Of a DNA stretch of 64,000 bases, positions 25,200 to 34,961 are shown one piece after another. Made by a program: the position numbers and the translations under genes. Numbering within the stretch: position 1 is the stretch's first letter; the number at the start of each line of letters is the position of its first letter. The DNA lies in assembly GCA_003131315.1 (NCBI GenBank), contig PKUV01000140.1:1-64000 (forward strand). Direction: 5' to 3'. The notes below the pieces were generated by a model. The model searched no databases, had not been told where the DNA came from, and was given only the letters and a program-made list of their open reading frames with translations. This stretch comes from Acidobacteriaceae bacterium (GTDB taxonomy: Bacteria; Acidobacteriota; Terriglobia; Terriglobales; Acidobacteriaceae).

Positions 25200-28100
25200 G
25201 TGAACAAGCGACTTTGTTGGATTCCGCTCGCCTCGCTCTGTGTTTTACTTTTCCCTTTCGCGCTTTTCGCCCAGCAGTATGACCCGGCGATGTACCAGGA
25301 ACTTCACTGGCGCATGATCGGCCCGTTTCGCGGCGGTCGCACGGTGGCGATCTCCGGCGTTCCGGGGCAGCCGAATGTCTTCTACATGGCGCCGAACAAC
25401 GGCGGAGTTTGGAAGACGACAGACTTCGGCCGCACCTGGAATCCGATTTTCGACGATCAACCAAACGACGCCCAGCCCTCCGGTTCGATAGGAGCGCTGG
25501 CGGTGGCGCCGTCGAATCCGAACACTATCTATGTCGGTAGTGGTGAAGGCCTGCGCCGGCCCGATCTCTCGGTAGGCGACGGTATCTACAAATCGACCGA
25601 CGCGGGCCGCACCTGGCAGCATCTCGGCCTGCGCGACGCGCAGCAGATTGGATCGATCCTGGTCGATCCCAAGGATGCGAACCGGGTTTTTGTTGGCGCC
25701 CTTGGACATCCCTATGGTCCGAATGCCGAGCGCGGCGTCTATCGCTCCGTCGATGGCGGTCAGACGTGGCAAAAAATTCTTTATAAAGACGACAACGTGG
25801 GCGCGATTGACCTGGTGTTCGATCCGCGAAACTCGCAGGTGATATTTGCCGGCATGTGGGCTTCGCGCCGTCCACCGTGGACGACCGGCGGCAGCTATGA
25901 CGGCCCGGGAAGCGGTCTCTACAAATCAACCGACGGCGGCGACAACTGGCGGCAAATCACAAAAGGATTGCCGGCCGAGGCCGATAAGCTGGGCCGCATT
26001 GGGCTTGCCGTTTCACGCAGCGATCCCGATCGCATGTTCGCCTGGGTAGACGCGCAGAAGAACGGCGGCATTTATCGCTCCGACGATGCCGGCGAAAGCT
26101 GGCAACTCGTGAACACCGAGGATCGCGTCTGGGGACGCGGCTCCGACTTCGCCTGCGTGCGCGTCGATCCGCGAAATAAAGATGTGATTTATGTGGCCAA
26201 CACTTCGACCTACCGATCCACCGACGCCGGCAAGAATTTCGCGGCTATCAAGGGCGCGCCCGGCGGCGACGACTACCACACCATCTGGATCAATCCCGAA
26301 ATGCCCGACATTATCGCCATTGCCGTGGATCAGGGCGCGACCATCAGCGTGAATGGCGGCCAGACCTGGAGCTCCTGGTACAACCAGCCCACCGCGCAGT
26401 TCTATCACGTCATCACCGACAACGGATTTCCTTACTGGGTCTATGGCGCGCAGCAGGAAAGCGGCTCGATCGGCACCGCCAGCCGCAGCGACTTCGGCGA
26501 AATCACCTTTCGCGACTGGACCACGGTCGGCGTGGAAGAGTACGGCTACGTCGCACCCGATCCACTGCATCCCAATCTGATTTACGGCGGTAAGGTGACG
26601 GTGTTCGATCGCAACACCGGACAGACGCGCGACGTTTCGCCCGTGGTTTTGCGCACCGGGCAGTATCGCTTCAATCGCACCGCGCCGCTGATTTTCTCGG
26701 CGGCGGATCCGCACGTACTGTATCTGGGATCGAACGTACTGTTCGCCACCCGCGACGGCGGTAACAGTTGGCAGATCGTCAGCCCCGATCTGACCCGCAA
26801 AGATCCCGGCTCTCCTGCGACTCTGGGGCCGTTTGTCGAGGCCGACCCGGCGAAGGGCAAGCATCGCGGCGTGATCTATTCGATTGCTCCGTCGCCGAAA
26901 GACGCAAACCTGATCTGGGCCGGTACCGACGATGGCCTGATTCACGTGACCCGCGACGGAGGCAAGAACTGGCAGAACGTGACGCCGCCCGAATTGACGC
27001 CGTGGAGCAAGCTCGCGCAAATGGACGCCTCGCACTTCGACACCGCGACCGCGTACGCCGCTGTGAACCGCTTCCGCCTCGACGACCTGCATCCTTATAT
27101 CTATCGCACGCACGATGGCGGGAAGTCGTGGCAGAAGATCGTGAGCGGCCTGCCCGATAACGAGCCCGTCAACACGGTAAGGGAAGATCCAGAACGCAGG
27201 GGATTACTTCTTGCTGGAACCGAACGCACCGTGTATGTGTCGTGGGACGACGGCGACCATTGGCAGTCGCTGAAGATGAATCTGCCGCCGACTTCGATCC
27301 GTGATCTTGTCATTCATCATGACGATGTTGTCGTCGGAACCCACGGGCGTTCGTTCTGGATCCTCGACAACGTCACGCCGCTGCGACAGTTTAGCCCGGA
27401 GGTTGCCGACGCTCCGGCGCATCTTTTCGCGCCGCAACTCACGTATCGCGTGCGCCGCAACAATAACACTGACACGCCCCTGCCGCCGGAAGAACCTGCC
27501 GGACAGAACCCTCCCGACGGCGCGATGATCGACTACTGGCTAGAGACAGGGACAAAGACTGCGGCTTCCGGTCCCGTTACTCTGGAAATTGTCGATGCAG
27601 CATCAGGACGAGTCGTACGCCACTTTTCGAGTCACGATAAGCCCGAGCCGGTCAATGCGAAAGAACTGAATGTTCCGATGTACTGGGTGCGTCCTGCGCG
27701 CGTGCTTTCGGTGGCAGCGGGTATGCACCGCTTGATCTGGGACCTGACTTATCCCGCGCCCGACGTGCTCGAGCACGACTACCCGATCTCGGCCATCTAC
27801 CACGACACGCCTCGTACTCCGCTCGGCGCCGCTGTGCTTCCCGGACAGTACAAGGTAGTGCTCACAGTTGGCGGCAAGAGCTACACGCAGCGGCTCGAAA
27901 TCCGCATGGATCCGCGCGTGAAGACTTCGCCGGAAGATCTGCGCCAGCAATTCGAACTCGACCGGAAAATTGCCGACGCCCTTCACAAAGACTACGAAGC
28001 CCTGCAGCAGGTGCGCAGCCTGCGATCGCAGTTGAAGTCGCTTGGCGGAGGGCCGTATGCAAGCAGTGCCGCCAGTGCCGCAAGTAACGAAACGTTCGCA

Positions 28101-28481
28101 GCGATCAAGACGGCTGGTGAGCTGGAAGCAAAAGCCGCGCCCATCGAGGGCGAAGAAGGCGGCTACGGTACGCGCTACCTGAGCACGCCCGAAGGCCGCA
28201 GCCTGGCTCGGCTGAACAGCGGCCTCAACACACTCGTCAGTGCACTCGATACCGCCGACGCCGCGCCAACGACACAGCAAGTTGCGATGTTCGGAGAACT
28301 GGACAAGGCGCTGGAAGAGCAGTTATCAGCGTGGGCCCAACTCAAGTCAAAAGACATTCCGGAGTTGAACGAGAAGCTGAAGAAAGCGGGATTGCCGTTG
28401 ATCGATCTCCAAAAGCCCGTTCCGGGCACAGCAGATTCGGCGCAGACAACCTCACAGGACCGGGATAAGGACGTGGAATAA
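25200..28481 (+). CDS. Large secreted BNR/Asp-box (VPS10/sortilin-like) beta-propeller protein
   Basis: A 1,093-residue exported protein. The signal peptide ends LLFPFALFAQQ. At least nine Asp-box motifs (S/T-x-D-x-G-x-x-W) recur between residues about 70 and 700, for example KTTDFGRTW, KSTDAGRTW, RSVDGGQTW, KSTDGGDNW, RSDDAGESW, TRDGGNSW and RTHDGGKSW. HGRSFWILDN closes the propeller. The remaining about 380 residues look like a beta-rich domain followed by a helical tail. Such proteins are numerous in acidobacteria and are annotated as glycosyl hydrolases, but no catalytic residues are known and the function is open. GTG 25200 follows GAGGAT. It is probably periplasmic or outer-membrane. 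Confidence 0.92.
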   Translation: MNKRLCWIPLASLCVLLFPFALFAQQYDPAMYQELHWRMIGPFRGGRTVAISGVPGQPNVFYMAPNNGGVWKTTDFGRTWNPIFDDQPNDAQPSGSIGALAVAPSNPNTIYVGSGEGLRRPDLSVGDGIYKSTDAGRTWQHLGLRDAQQIGSILVDPKDANRVFVGALGHPYGPNAERGVYRSVDGGQTWQKILYKDDNVGAIDLVFDPRNSQVIFAGMWASRRPPWTTGGSYDGPGSGLYKSTDGGDNWRQITKGLPAEADKLGRIGLAVSRSDPDRMFAWVDAQKNGGIYRSDDAGESWQLVNTEDRVWGRGSDFACVRVDPRNKDVIYVANTSTYRSTDAGKNFAAIKGAPGGDDYHTIWINPEMPDIIAIAVDQGATISVNGGQTWSSWYNQPTAQFYHVITDNGFPYWVYGAQQESGSIGTASRSDFGEITFRDWTTVGVEEYGYVAPDPLHPNLIYGGKVTVFDRNTGQTRDVSPVVLRTGQYRFNRTAPLIFSAADPHVLYLGSNVLFATRDGGNSWQIVSPDLTRKDPGSPATLGPFVEADPAKGKHRGVIYSIAPSPKDANLIWAGTDDGLIHVTRDGGKNWQNVTPPELTPWSKLAQMDASHFDTATAYAAVNRFRLDDLHPYIYRTHDGGKSWQKIVSGLPDNEPVNTVREDPERRGLLLAGTERTVYVSWDDGDHWQSLKMNLPPTSIRDLVIHHDDVVVGTHGRSFWILDNVTPLRQFSPEVADAPAHLFAPQLTYRVRRNNNTDTPLPPEEPAGQNPPDGAMIDYWLETGTKTAASGPVTLEIVDAASGRVVRHFSSHDKPEPVNAKELNVPMYWVRPARVLSVAAGMHRLIWDLTYPAPDVLEHDYPISAIYHDTPRTPLGAAVLPGQYKVVLTVGGKSYTQRLEIRMDPRVKTSPEDLRQQFELDRKIADALHKDYEALQQVRSLRSQLKSLGGGPYASSAASAASNETFAAIKTAGELEAKAAPIEGEEGGYGTRYLSTPEGRSLARLNSGLNTLVSALDTADAAPTTQQVAMFGELDKALEEQLSAWAQLKSKDIPELNEKLKKAGLPLIDLQKPVPGTADSAQTTSQDRDKDVE

Positions 28482-28805
28482 ACCCCTATGAGTTGTCATC
28501 CCGACGAACACCCCCGCCCAAGCGGGAGCTTGAACGGGGCACCCTGAAGAGTAGGGGTGCATAGGCTGGGAACCCGCCTTGACGGCGGAACAGCGTCAAC
28601 CTGGCCAAGGCGGCGCCGCTCGAAAGTCGCGCCGACGCGCCCCCGACACCAACCGATTGTGGTCTAGAATGGACACTAGGGAAATCCGGGGTTGACACCG
28701 GGAGGTCCAGGTGGGTAGCATCTTTTAAACCGACCGCTCGGTCGGTTTATTGCCTTCAGACACGATTTAGTATTTCAGCCAACATAGATCATAAGGAGCT
28801 TTCCA
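28482..28805. other. Intergenic region before ilvC with repeat remnants
   Basis: The left part starts with GTTGTCATCCCGACGA, a diverged version of the hairpin arm at 11788, and contains short inverted stretches (CCCGCCCAAGCGGG, CCGCCTTGACGGCGG). No gene is visible. The right part holds the ilvC promoter and palindrome, listed separately. Confidence 0.6.
28692..28748 (+). promoter_or_regulatory. Putative ilvC promoter with an operator-like palindrome at the start site
   Basis: TTGACA (28692-28697) and TAGCAT (28716-28721) are separated by 18 bp, a plausible sigma-70 promoter. A perfect inverted repeat with arms AAACCGACCG and CGGTCGGTTT and a CT centre spans 28727-28748, covering the predicted start site near 28728. 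The position and 10-bp arms suit a dimeric repressor of TetR type. An alternative is a terminator hairpin for the upstream BNR gene, since T-rich bases follow. Confidence 0.6.
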
Positions 28806-29855
28806 GTGGCGACAGTCTTTTATCAAAAGGATGCCAATCCTTCCGCGTTGAAGGGCAAGACCATTGCCGTTTTCGGCTACGGGTCGCAGGGACACGCGCA
28901 GGCGCAGAACCTGCGTGACAGCGGATACGACGTGATTATCGGGCTCGATCCCGAGCGTGGCTCGGCCAAGCAGGCGCGCGCGGATGGAATGATCGTCGTC
29001 GCTCCAGCGGAAGCCGCCAAGCGCGCCGACTGGATACAGATTCTCACGCCGGACGAGACCCAGGCCGATTTCTACGAATCGGCCATCAAGCCGCATCTGC
29101 GCAAAGGGAAGATTCTCGGCTTCTCGCACGGGTTCGCGATTCACTTCAAGACCATCGAACCTCCGAAAGATGTGGACGTGGTCATGATTGCGCCGAAAAG
29201 CCCGGGCCATTTGCTGCGGCGCGTGTATTCGCAGGGCGGCGGCGTGCCCTCGCTGCTGGCCATCCACCAGGATGCGAGTGGACACGCGCATGAATACGCG
29301 CTCAGCTATGCGCACGGCATCGGTTCGACGCGCGCCGGCGTGTTGCAGACCACCTTCAAAGAAGAAACCGAGAGCGACCTGTTCGGCGAACAGGCTGTGC
29401 TCTGCGGCGGGTTGACTTCGCTGATGCAGAAGGGTTTCGAGACGCTGGTGGCGGCCGGTTACGCTCCCGAGATCGCCTACTTCGAGTGCGTGCACGAGAT
29501 GAAGCTGATCGTCGACCTCATCTACGAAGGCGGGTTGAGCCGAATGCGCTATTCGATTTCAAACACGGCGGAGTATGGCGACCTGACCCGTGGCGAAATG
29601 GTGGTGGGAGATGAAACGCGCAAGGCGATGAAGGAAGTCCTGGCGCGAATCCAGGACGGCGCCTTCGCCAGGGAATGGATCGAAGAGAACAAGAAGGGCG
29701 GAAAGAACTTTGCCGCGTTGCGTGAGCGCGCGAAGCAGCACCCGATTGAAAAAGTAGGGGAGCAGTTGCGGGCGATGATGTCGTGGCTGCCCTCCGAGAA
29801 GAAGAAAGCCACCGAACCAGCCAAGCCCACAGGACCGAGAGTTGTCAACGCCTAG
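28806..29855 (+). CDS. ilvC: Ketol-acid reductoisomerase (class I)
   Basis: A 349-residue short-form (class I) KARI. The cofactor site is [20 protein letters not shown] followed by the loop [20 protein letters not shown], the substrate-site stretch [20 protein letters not shown] and the knotted C-terminal domain ([34 protein letters not shown]) are complete. It isomerises and reduces acetolactate or acetohydroxybutyrate in valine and isoleucine synthesis. The loop carries Asp and Glu where NADPH-dependent enzymes use Arg or Ser, which may indicate NADH use. The GTG start is preceded by AAGGAG. ilvD follows 107 nt downstream. Confidence 0.97.
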   Translation: MATVFYQKDANPSALKGKTIAVFGYGSQGHAQAQNLRDSGYDVIIGLDPERGSAKQARADGMIVVAPAEAAKRADWIQILTPDETQADFYESAIKPHLRKGKILGFSHGFAIHFKTIEPPKDVDVVMIAPKSPGHLLRRVYSQGGGVPSLLAIHQDASGHAHEYALSYAHGIGSTRAGVLQTTFKEETESDLFGEQAVLCGGLTSLMQKGFETLVAAGYAPEIAYFECVHEMKLIVDLIYEGGLSRMRYSISNTAEYGDLTRGEMVVGDETRKAMKEVLARIQDGAFAREWIEENKKGGKNFAALRERAKQHPIEKVGEQLRAMMSWLPSEKKKATEPAKPTGPRVVNA

Positions 29856-29860
29856 AAGAG

Positions 29861-29928
29861 GGTTCTCAGTTCCCAGCAAGCAAATCCGCGGTTTTCACTG
29901 AGAACTGAGAACCGAGAACTGAGAACTT
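29861..29928. repeat. Heptad palindrome A2 between ilvC and ilvD
   Basis: The left arm is GTTCTCAGTTCCCAG. The right arm reads GAGAACTGAGAACCGAGAAC and complements it as TTCTCAG words. It starts 5 nt after the ilvC stop and lies inside what is probably one transcription unit. Confidence 0.75.
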
Positions 29929-29962
29929 CTCCCCATTCAGCTACACTGTCTGCATCACTCCC

Positions 29963-31642
29963 ATGGACCTCAAACATCGCAGTCGCAATATCACTGACGG
30001 GCGCGACCAGGCTCCGGCGCGCGCCATGTACAAAGCCATAGGCTTCACTGACGCCGATCTTGCGAAGCCGCTGATTGCTGTCGCCAACACCTGGATCGAG
30101 ACCATGCCCTGCAACTTCCACCTGCGGCGGCTTTCGGCCAAGGTGAAAGAAGGCATTCGGGCCGCGGGCGGCACGCCGATGGAGTTCAACACCATCGCCA
30201 TTTCCGACGGCGAGACCATGGGCACCGAGGGCATGAAGGCGTCGCTCGTGAGCCGCGAGGTGATTGCCGACTCCATCGAACTGGTCTGCCGCGGGCAGCT
30301 TTTCGACGCGGCGGTTTGCATTGTCGGTTGCGACAAAACGATCCCCGCAGCAGCCATGGCGCTGGCGCGCATGAACCTGCCCGGCCTGGTGCTTTACGGC
30401 GGAACGATTGCCGCTGGGAAGTATCGCGGCAAGGACGTGACCATTCAGGATGTGTTCGAGGCCGTCGGCGCGAATGCGGCGGGCAAGATGAGCGACGCCG
30501 ATCTACTGGCGCTGGAAAATGTGGCCTGTCCCGGTGCGGGCGCATGTGGAGGCCAGTACACCGCCAACACGATGAGCACAGTGATGGAATTCATTGGCCT
30601 TTCGCCCATGGGCTTCAACGGCATTCCAGCCATGGACTCGCGCAAGGACGAAGTAGCATTCCGCTGCGGCGAAGTGGTAATGAATCTTCTAAAGCTCGGA
30701 ATTCGTCCCAGCGATATTTTGACGCACGCGGCGTTCGAGAACGCGATCGCGGGCGTAGCGACGACGGGAGGCTCGACCAACGCCGTGCTCCACCTGCTCG
30801 CGATTTCGCGCGAAATGGGGCTGCCACTCGAGATCGACGATTTTCAGCGGGTCAGTGAACGCACGCCGCTGCTGGCGGATCTGAAGCCTGCGGGAAAATT
30901 CGTGGCGGCGGATGTGGACGCAGCGGGCGGCATCCCGGTGATCGCCAAGCGGCTGCTCGACGGCAAGCATGTGGATGGTTCGGCGATGACCGTGACCGGG
31001 AAGACATTTGCCGAAGAGGCGAACGCGGCGATAGAAACTGCCGGACAGACGGTGATCGCTCCCTTGAGTAAGCCGCTGAAGGCCACGGGCGGACTGGTGA
31101 TCGTGAAAGGGAACCTGGCGCCGGAGGGCGGGGTGGTGAAGATGACCGGCCACGAACGCGGGTCGCAAACCGGCCCGGCGCGCGTGTTCGATTCCGAAGA
31201 AGCGGCGATGCAGGCGGTGACCAGCAAGCAAATCAAGGCCGGCGATGTGGTGGTGATCCGCTATGAAGGTCCAAAGGGCGGACCCGGTATGCGCGAAATG
31301 CTGAGCGTGACCGCGGCAATTGTGGGCGAAGGTTTGGGCGAGAGCGTGGCGTTGATCACCGACGGAAGGTTCAGCGGCGCAACCCGCGGTCTGATGGTCG
31401 GCCATGTTGCGCCAGAAGCCGCGCTGGGCGGCCCGATAGCCGCGATTCGCGAAGGTGACAAGATCACGATTGACACCAAGATTCGGAAGCTGGAGTTGGC
31501 GATTTCCGACGCCGAGATTGCGCGGCGGCTGGCAGAATGGAAAGCCCCGGCGCCACGTTACAAGACCGGGGTATTCGCGAAGTACGCAGCCCTGGTAAGG
31601 TCGGCGGCGGAGGGAGCGATCACGACGCCGGCGCAGCATTGA
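29963..31642 (+). CDS. ilvD: Dihydroxy-acid dehydratase
   Basis: A 559-residue IlvD/Edd family enzyme, full length. Three conserved cysteine sites for the iron-sulfur cluster and active site are present: [26 protein letters not shown] and [28 protein letters not shown] and [11 protein letters not shown] follow in order. It dehydrates dihydroxyisovalerate and dihydroxymethylvalerate, the step after IlvC, and should share its transcript. ATG 29963 begins [20 protein letters not shown], the typical N-terminus. Confidence 0.98.
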   Translation: MDLKHRSRNITDGRDQAPARAMYKAIGFTDADLAKPLIAVANTWIETMPCNFHLRRLSAKVKEGIRAAGGTPMEFNTIAISDGETMGTEGMKASLVSREVIADSIELVCRGQLFDAAVCIVGCDKTIPAAAMALARMNLPGLVLYGGTIAAGKYRGKDVTIQDVFEAVGANAAGKMSDADLLALENVACPGAGACGGQYTANTMSTVMEFIGLSPMGFNGIPAMDSRKDEVAFRCGEVVMNLLKLGIRPSDILTHAAFENAIAGVATTGGSTNAVLHLLAISREMGLPLEIDDFQRVSERTPLLADLKPAGKFVAADVDAAGGIPVIAKRLLDGKHVDGSAMTVTGKTFAEEANAAIETAGQTVIAPLSKPLKATGGLVIVKGNLAPEGGVVKMTGHERGSQTGPARVFDSEEAAMQAVTSKQIKAGDVVVIRYEGPKGGPGMREMLSVTAAIVGEGLGESVALITDGRFSGATRGLMVGHVAPEAALGGPIAAIREGDKITIDTKIRKLELAISDAEIARRLAEWKAPAPRYKTGVFAKYAALVRSAAEGAITTPAQH

Positions 31643-31654
31643 TAGCGCGACTTT

Positions 31655-31812
31655 ACAGGCTACGGAAAAACTCCGGTTTCGTATCAGGACATCGCTTCAG
31701 CGATGCCGTAAGTGCTTTCCGCCTGTAGAGACGGGGCTTGCCCCGTCTCTACGGGAAATCAGACGCCCCTTTAGGGGCTGGGCATCGGATATTGACTTTT
31801 TCCGCAGCCTGT
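31655..31812. repeat. MITE-like element with 19-bp terminal inverted repeats
   Basis: The ends are ACAGGCTACGGAAAAACTC and GACTTTTTCCGCAGCCTGT, matching at 17 of 19 positions when inverted. Inside are ATCGCTTCAGCGAT and a perfect 13-bp-arm hairpin with arms GTAGAGACGGGGC and GCCCCGTCTCTAC (31725-31752). No coding capacity is seen. It lies between ilvD and sppA and contains a sub-module shared with the repeat at 33702. Confidence 0.8.
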
Positions 31813-31914
31813 TCAATCGGGAGACCAACACATAGCATGGCGCGTTCGCTCTGGGCGCGGGGTTGGAGTTAGACTCTTCTTTCTTAATCTTTACCTTTCC
31901 AAGGAGAAGAGAAC

Positions 31915-33696
31915 ATGTCGAAGTTGATCGTGCGGTTTCTTGCCATCTTAGGCGCCCTGTGGCTGATCGGAATGGTCATCGTGATGGTGGCTGTGATCGG
32001 CACGAAGGGGAAAGTTCCATCCAAGACGATTCTCGAAGCCAATTTCGAGCAGGCGTTTATGGAGGACGTGCCGGACACTCCGGCGGCGCAGTTGCTGTTG
32101 ACCGAACGACAACAAACGCTGCGCGACGTGGTGGACGCGATTGATCGGGGAGCGAGCGATGATCGTGTCGTAGGCATGATCGCCAAGATTGGCGCCGCCC
32201 CGATGGGAATGGCGCAGACCCAGGAAATTCGCGATGCTGTCCAAAGATTTCGCGCGCACAAGAAATTTGCGGTTGCCTACTCGGAAACTTTTGGTGAGTT
32301 CGGTCCGGGCAACGGCGCTTATTACCTCGCGACGGCGTTTGATCATATTTATCTGCAGCCCTCGGGCGACGTCGGACTGACGGGCATCATCATGGAGTCG
32401 CCATTCGTGAAAGGGACTTTGGCGAAGCTGGGCGTAACCTTTCATGGCGATCACCGCTACGAATACAAGAATGCGCTCAACTCCCTAACCGAGACCAAAT
32501 ACACGGGACCACACAAAGAAGCGATGACCGCGATCATGACTTCTTGGTTCAACCAGATGAAAGATGGCATCTGCCAGGCGCGGCAAATCGATCCGGCGAA
32601 ATTCCAGTCGCTGGTGGACGCGGGGCCTTATCTGGGCAAAGAAGCAGTCGAAGCGAAACTGGTGGACGCGGTTGCTTATCGCGATGAGGTCTACGGCAAA
32701 GTAAAAAGCCAGGCGGGCGATGGAGCGGAGCTGCTCTATCTGGAGAAATATTTGCACCGCGCCGGGCGTCCGCACGATCATGGGAAGACGGTTGCACTGG
32801 TGTTCGGCGTCGGCGGCGTCACGCGCGGCAAGAGCGATTACGATCCCGTGCAAGGCAGCCAGAATATGGGCTCGGATACGGTGGCGGGCGCGATTCGAGC
32901 GGCGGCGGAAGACAAGGACGTAAAGGCGATCCTATTTCGTGTTGATAGTCCGGGCGGTTCGTACGTTGCCTCCGATACCATCTGGCGGGAAGTAGTGCGG
33001 GCGCGCCAGGCGGGCAAACCGGTGATTGTTTCGATGGGAAATCTGGCGGGATCGGGCGGATACTTTGTGGCGATGGCGGCCGACAAAATTGTCGCCGAAC
33101 CGGGAACCATCACGGCCTCGATCGGCGTGCTGGGCGGAAAGATGCTGACCAGCGGGTTGTGGGACAAAGTCGGGCTTTCGTGGGACGAAGTGCACCAGGG
33201 CGACAACGCCACCATGTTCACCGGAACGCACGATTACACGCCCGCCGAATGGGGACGGTTCCAGGCGTGGCTGGACCGCGTGTACGTGGACTTCACCGGT
33301 AAGGTTGCCGAAGGGCGCAAGCTGCCGAAGGAAAAGGTGCTGGAGATTGCGAAGGGGCGGATCTGGTCGGGCCAGGATGCGAAGAACCTTGGCTTGGTGG
33401 ATGAACTCGGCGGCTACGATGCGGCGCTGAAACTGGCGAAGAAAGCGGCCGGAGTTCCCGAAGGCGACGACGTCAAGATCGTGGTTTATCCGCGGCCCAA
33501 GACTTTTTTCGAGAGCGTGATCGAGCGCCGGGGTCCGGATAACAGCGATCGGGAAGCCGTAGGACAAACGCTCGCGCGGATTCTGCAGGTGGTGCAGCCG
33601 GTGGCGCGTCAGCTTGATGCGGTGGGGATCAAGGGCAAAGATAAAGATCAGGATGATGTGCTGCGGATGAATGCGGTACCGAGTAGCCAGTGGTAA
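31915..33696 (+). CDS. sppA: Signal peptide peptidase SppA (67-kDa type)
   Basis: A 593-residue two-domain S49 peptidase. An N-terminal membrane anchor (FLAILGALWLIGMVIVMVAV) precedes two ClpP-like halves. The catalytic Lys lies in the first half (HRYEYKNALNSLTE) and the catalytic Ser in the second (SMGNLAGSGGYFVAMAADKI). FRVDSPGGSYVASD is the conserved strand before it. It degrades cleaved signal peptides at the membrane. The length and Ser/Lys placement match E. coli SppA. The ATG is preceded by AAGGAGAAGAGAAC, a strong ribosome-binding site. Confidence 0.96.
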   Translation: MSKLIVRFLAILGALWLIGMVIVMVAVIGTKGKVPSKTILEANFEQAFMEDVPDTPAAQLLLTERQQTLRDVVDAIDRGASDDRVVGMIAKIGAAPMGMAQTQEIRDAVQRFRAHKKFAVAYSETFGEFGPGNGAYYLATAFDHIYLQPSGDVGLTGIIMESPFVKGTLAKLGVTFHGDHRYEYKNALNSLTETKYTGPHKEAMTAIMTSWFNQMKDGICQARQIDPAKFQSLVDAGPYLGKEAVEAKLVDAVAYRDEVYGKVKSQAGDGAELLYLEKYLHRAGRPHDHGKTVALVFGVGGVTRGKSDYDPVQGSQNMGSDTVAGAIRAAAEDKDVKAILFRVDSPGGSYVASDTIWREVVRARQAGKPVIVSMGNLAGSGGYFVAMAADKIVAEPGTITASIGVLGGKMLTSGLWDKVGLSWDEVHQGDNATMFTGTHDYTPAEWGRFQAWLDRVYVDFTGKVAEGRKLPKEKVLEIAKGRIWSGQDAKNLGLVDELGGYDAALKLAKKAAGVPEGDDVKIVVYPRPKTFFESVIERRGPDNSDREAVGQTLARILQVVQPVARQLDAVGIKGKDKDQDDVLRMNAVPSSQW

Positions 33697-33701
33697 CTCG
33701 T

Positions 33702-33776
33702 GCCTGTAGAGACGGGGCTTGCCCCGTCTTCTTTGGATGCGGCGGGAGACGCGGCAAGCCGCGTCTCTACAGGGCA
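33702..33776. repeat. Palindrome between convergent sppA and DUF507 genes (GTAGAGACGGGGC module)
   Basis: The left end CCTGTAGAGACGGGGC pairs with the right end GCCGCGTCTCTACAGG, and each half contains its own smaller hairpin (GACGGGGCTTGCCCCGTC; GACGCGGCAAGCCGCGTC). It starts 5 nt after the sppA stop and ends 1 nt before the DUF507 stop, so it could end transcripts from both sides. Confidence 0.8.
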
Positions 33777-33777
33777 G

Positions 33778-34053
33778 TTATATGCCCAACTTCTTCACTT
33801 CATCGTTGTAATACTTGCGGTAGAGGATCGACCATTCCTCGGAGCCCTCGATGATGGTGCGCCGCTGGCTTTCGATCTTCTGGCGCGCGGCCTGATCGAT
33901 GCGGGCTTCCTGCATGAGGAGTTCTTCGAGAATCTTGCGGACTTCAAGGCGGATGGTATTGCGGTCCTCGATGAAGTCGACCGCATCCAACTCGGCTACG
34001 GCGTCGGTGACAGTGTGGGCGAGTTTGTTGACTTTGTCGCGGCTCAATCGCAC
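33778..34053 (-). CDS. DUF507 family protein (copy 2)
   Basis: A 91-residue, highly charged helical protein that matches DUF507: MRLSRDKVNKLAHTVTDAVA, DFIEDRNTIRLEVRKILEEL and IIEGSEEWSILYRKYYNDEV. The family is uncharacterised and usually occurs as two adjacent genes. There is no membrane segment. It follows its paralogue with a 13-nt gap. The two share the helical layout and the final KxY...DELVKK-like tail, but are clearly diverged, which suggests a heteromer. Confidence 0.85.
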   Translation of the reverse strand: MRLSRDKVNKLAHTVTDAVAELDAVDFIEDRNTIRLEVRKILEELLMQEARIDQAARQKIESQRRTIIEGSEEWSILYRKYYNDEVKKLGI

Positions 34054-34066
34054 GGCAGGGGCGTCC

Positions 34067-34345
34067 TCAGAGAATAGCCTTGTATTTTTTCACCAGCTCG
34101 GTCTTCACCTTACGGAACATTTCCTGGTAATTGGCGCCGCTCTTCTGCATTTCGTCGGAATAAGCCTCGAGGATGACGCGCACCTCATCGTTAATGCGAT
34201 CCTCGAGCGCCAGTTCTTCGAGCAGGGCGGCGTGCACCTTCTCGGAAAGAGCAGGCATCGCCTTGGTCTCGATGAGACCGCTCGCCACCAGTTTTTTGGA
34301 AACTTCGCGGGCCAGATAGCCCACATATTCTTTGGAAAAGAGCAT
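34067..34345 (-). CDS. DUF507 family protein (copy 1)
   Basis: A 92-residue DUF507 paralogue: MLFSKEYVGYLAREVSKKLV, SEKVHAALLEELALEDRIND and ANYQEMFRKVKTELVKKYKA. Predicted all-helical, cytoplasmic and of unknown role. It is the first gene of a two-gene unit read leftward; the promoter must lie in 34346-34481, which it shares with the divergent hypothetical gene. Confidence 0.85.
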   Translation of the reverse strand: MLFSKEYVGYLAREVSKKLVASGLIETKAMPALSEKVHAALLEELALEDRINDEVRVILEAYSDEMQKSGANYQEMFRKVKTELVKKYKAIL

Positions 34346-34481
34346 GATAAAAGCGCTTTTTTGTAAGCTGAAAGTTTAACACAACGCTAGCTGTGAACGG
34401 GCGGCGCTTCGTCTTGCAGAAGAAGATAAACGCCGGGCAGTGGCGGGTGACTGGGGCCAAGCCTTACAATGATGGAACTCC

Positions 34482-34958
34482 ATGTCTCCACATCCAGACG
34501 ACCTGACGGGCATGAAAGACGATATGACGGCCTTCATTGAAGGTCTGGGCATGCGCCGCTTCTTTGGCTATGTAGAGTGCGAAGAGATTCCGAGCGTGCT
34601 GTGGGACTCGGCACAGAATCCGGATGGCTGGAAAGACTTTGTGGAGCTGGCCAAGTCCACGGGCGCGCCCTTTCTGACGATGCATTCCTGGGCGCTCGAC
34701 CGCGAAGAGTTGGACCGCTTGTCCCAGCAGCTCGCCGACGGCGATTACAGAAGCGAAGAAGATTTGGAAGAAAGCCGCTGGTTGAAGACCTACGTCGGCA
34801 AGACCGGCTTCGTGCAACTCGGATGGGCGTACCAGGGATGCGTCTTCGTCTACGAAGCCGGCACGGAATGGTATGAGCATTATCAACACCTGCGCGAGCT
34901 GGCGGATGATGGCGGCGGATTCATGATCGATGAGCCGGATCAGGACGAGGAGCGGTAA
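34482..34958 (+). CDS. Conserved hypothetical acidic protein
   Basis: 158 residues, not recognised. It is acidic, with no signal peptide, membrane helix or Cys motif. Aromatic-rich segments include MRRFFGYVECEEIP, WLKTYVGKTGFVQLGWAYQG and TEWYEHYQHLRELADDGG, suggesting a compact alpha/beta domain. It is followed after 3 nt by a very regular heptad palindrome, then recJ. Codon use and composition look native. No function is proposed. Confidence 0.8.
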   Translation: MSPHPDDLTGMKDDMTAFIEGLGMRRFFGYVECEEIPSVLWDSAQNPDGWKDFVELAKSTGAPFLTMHSWALDREELDRLSQQLADGDYRSEEDLEESRWLKTYVGKTGFVQLGWAYQGCVFVYEAGTEWYEHYQHLRELADDGGGFMIDEPDQDEER

Positions 34959-34961
34959 GGC

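Noticed and set aside
26013-27113. 366-residue minus-strand ORF inside the BNR gene
   Set aside because: Low-complexity antisense frame of a repeat-rich propeller gene.
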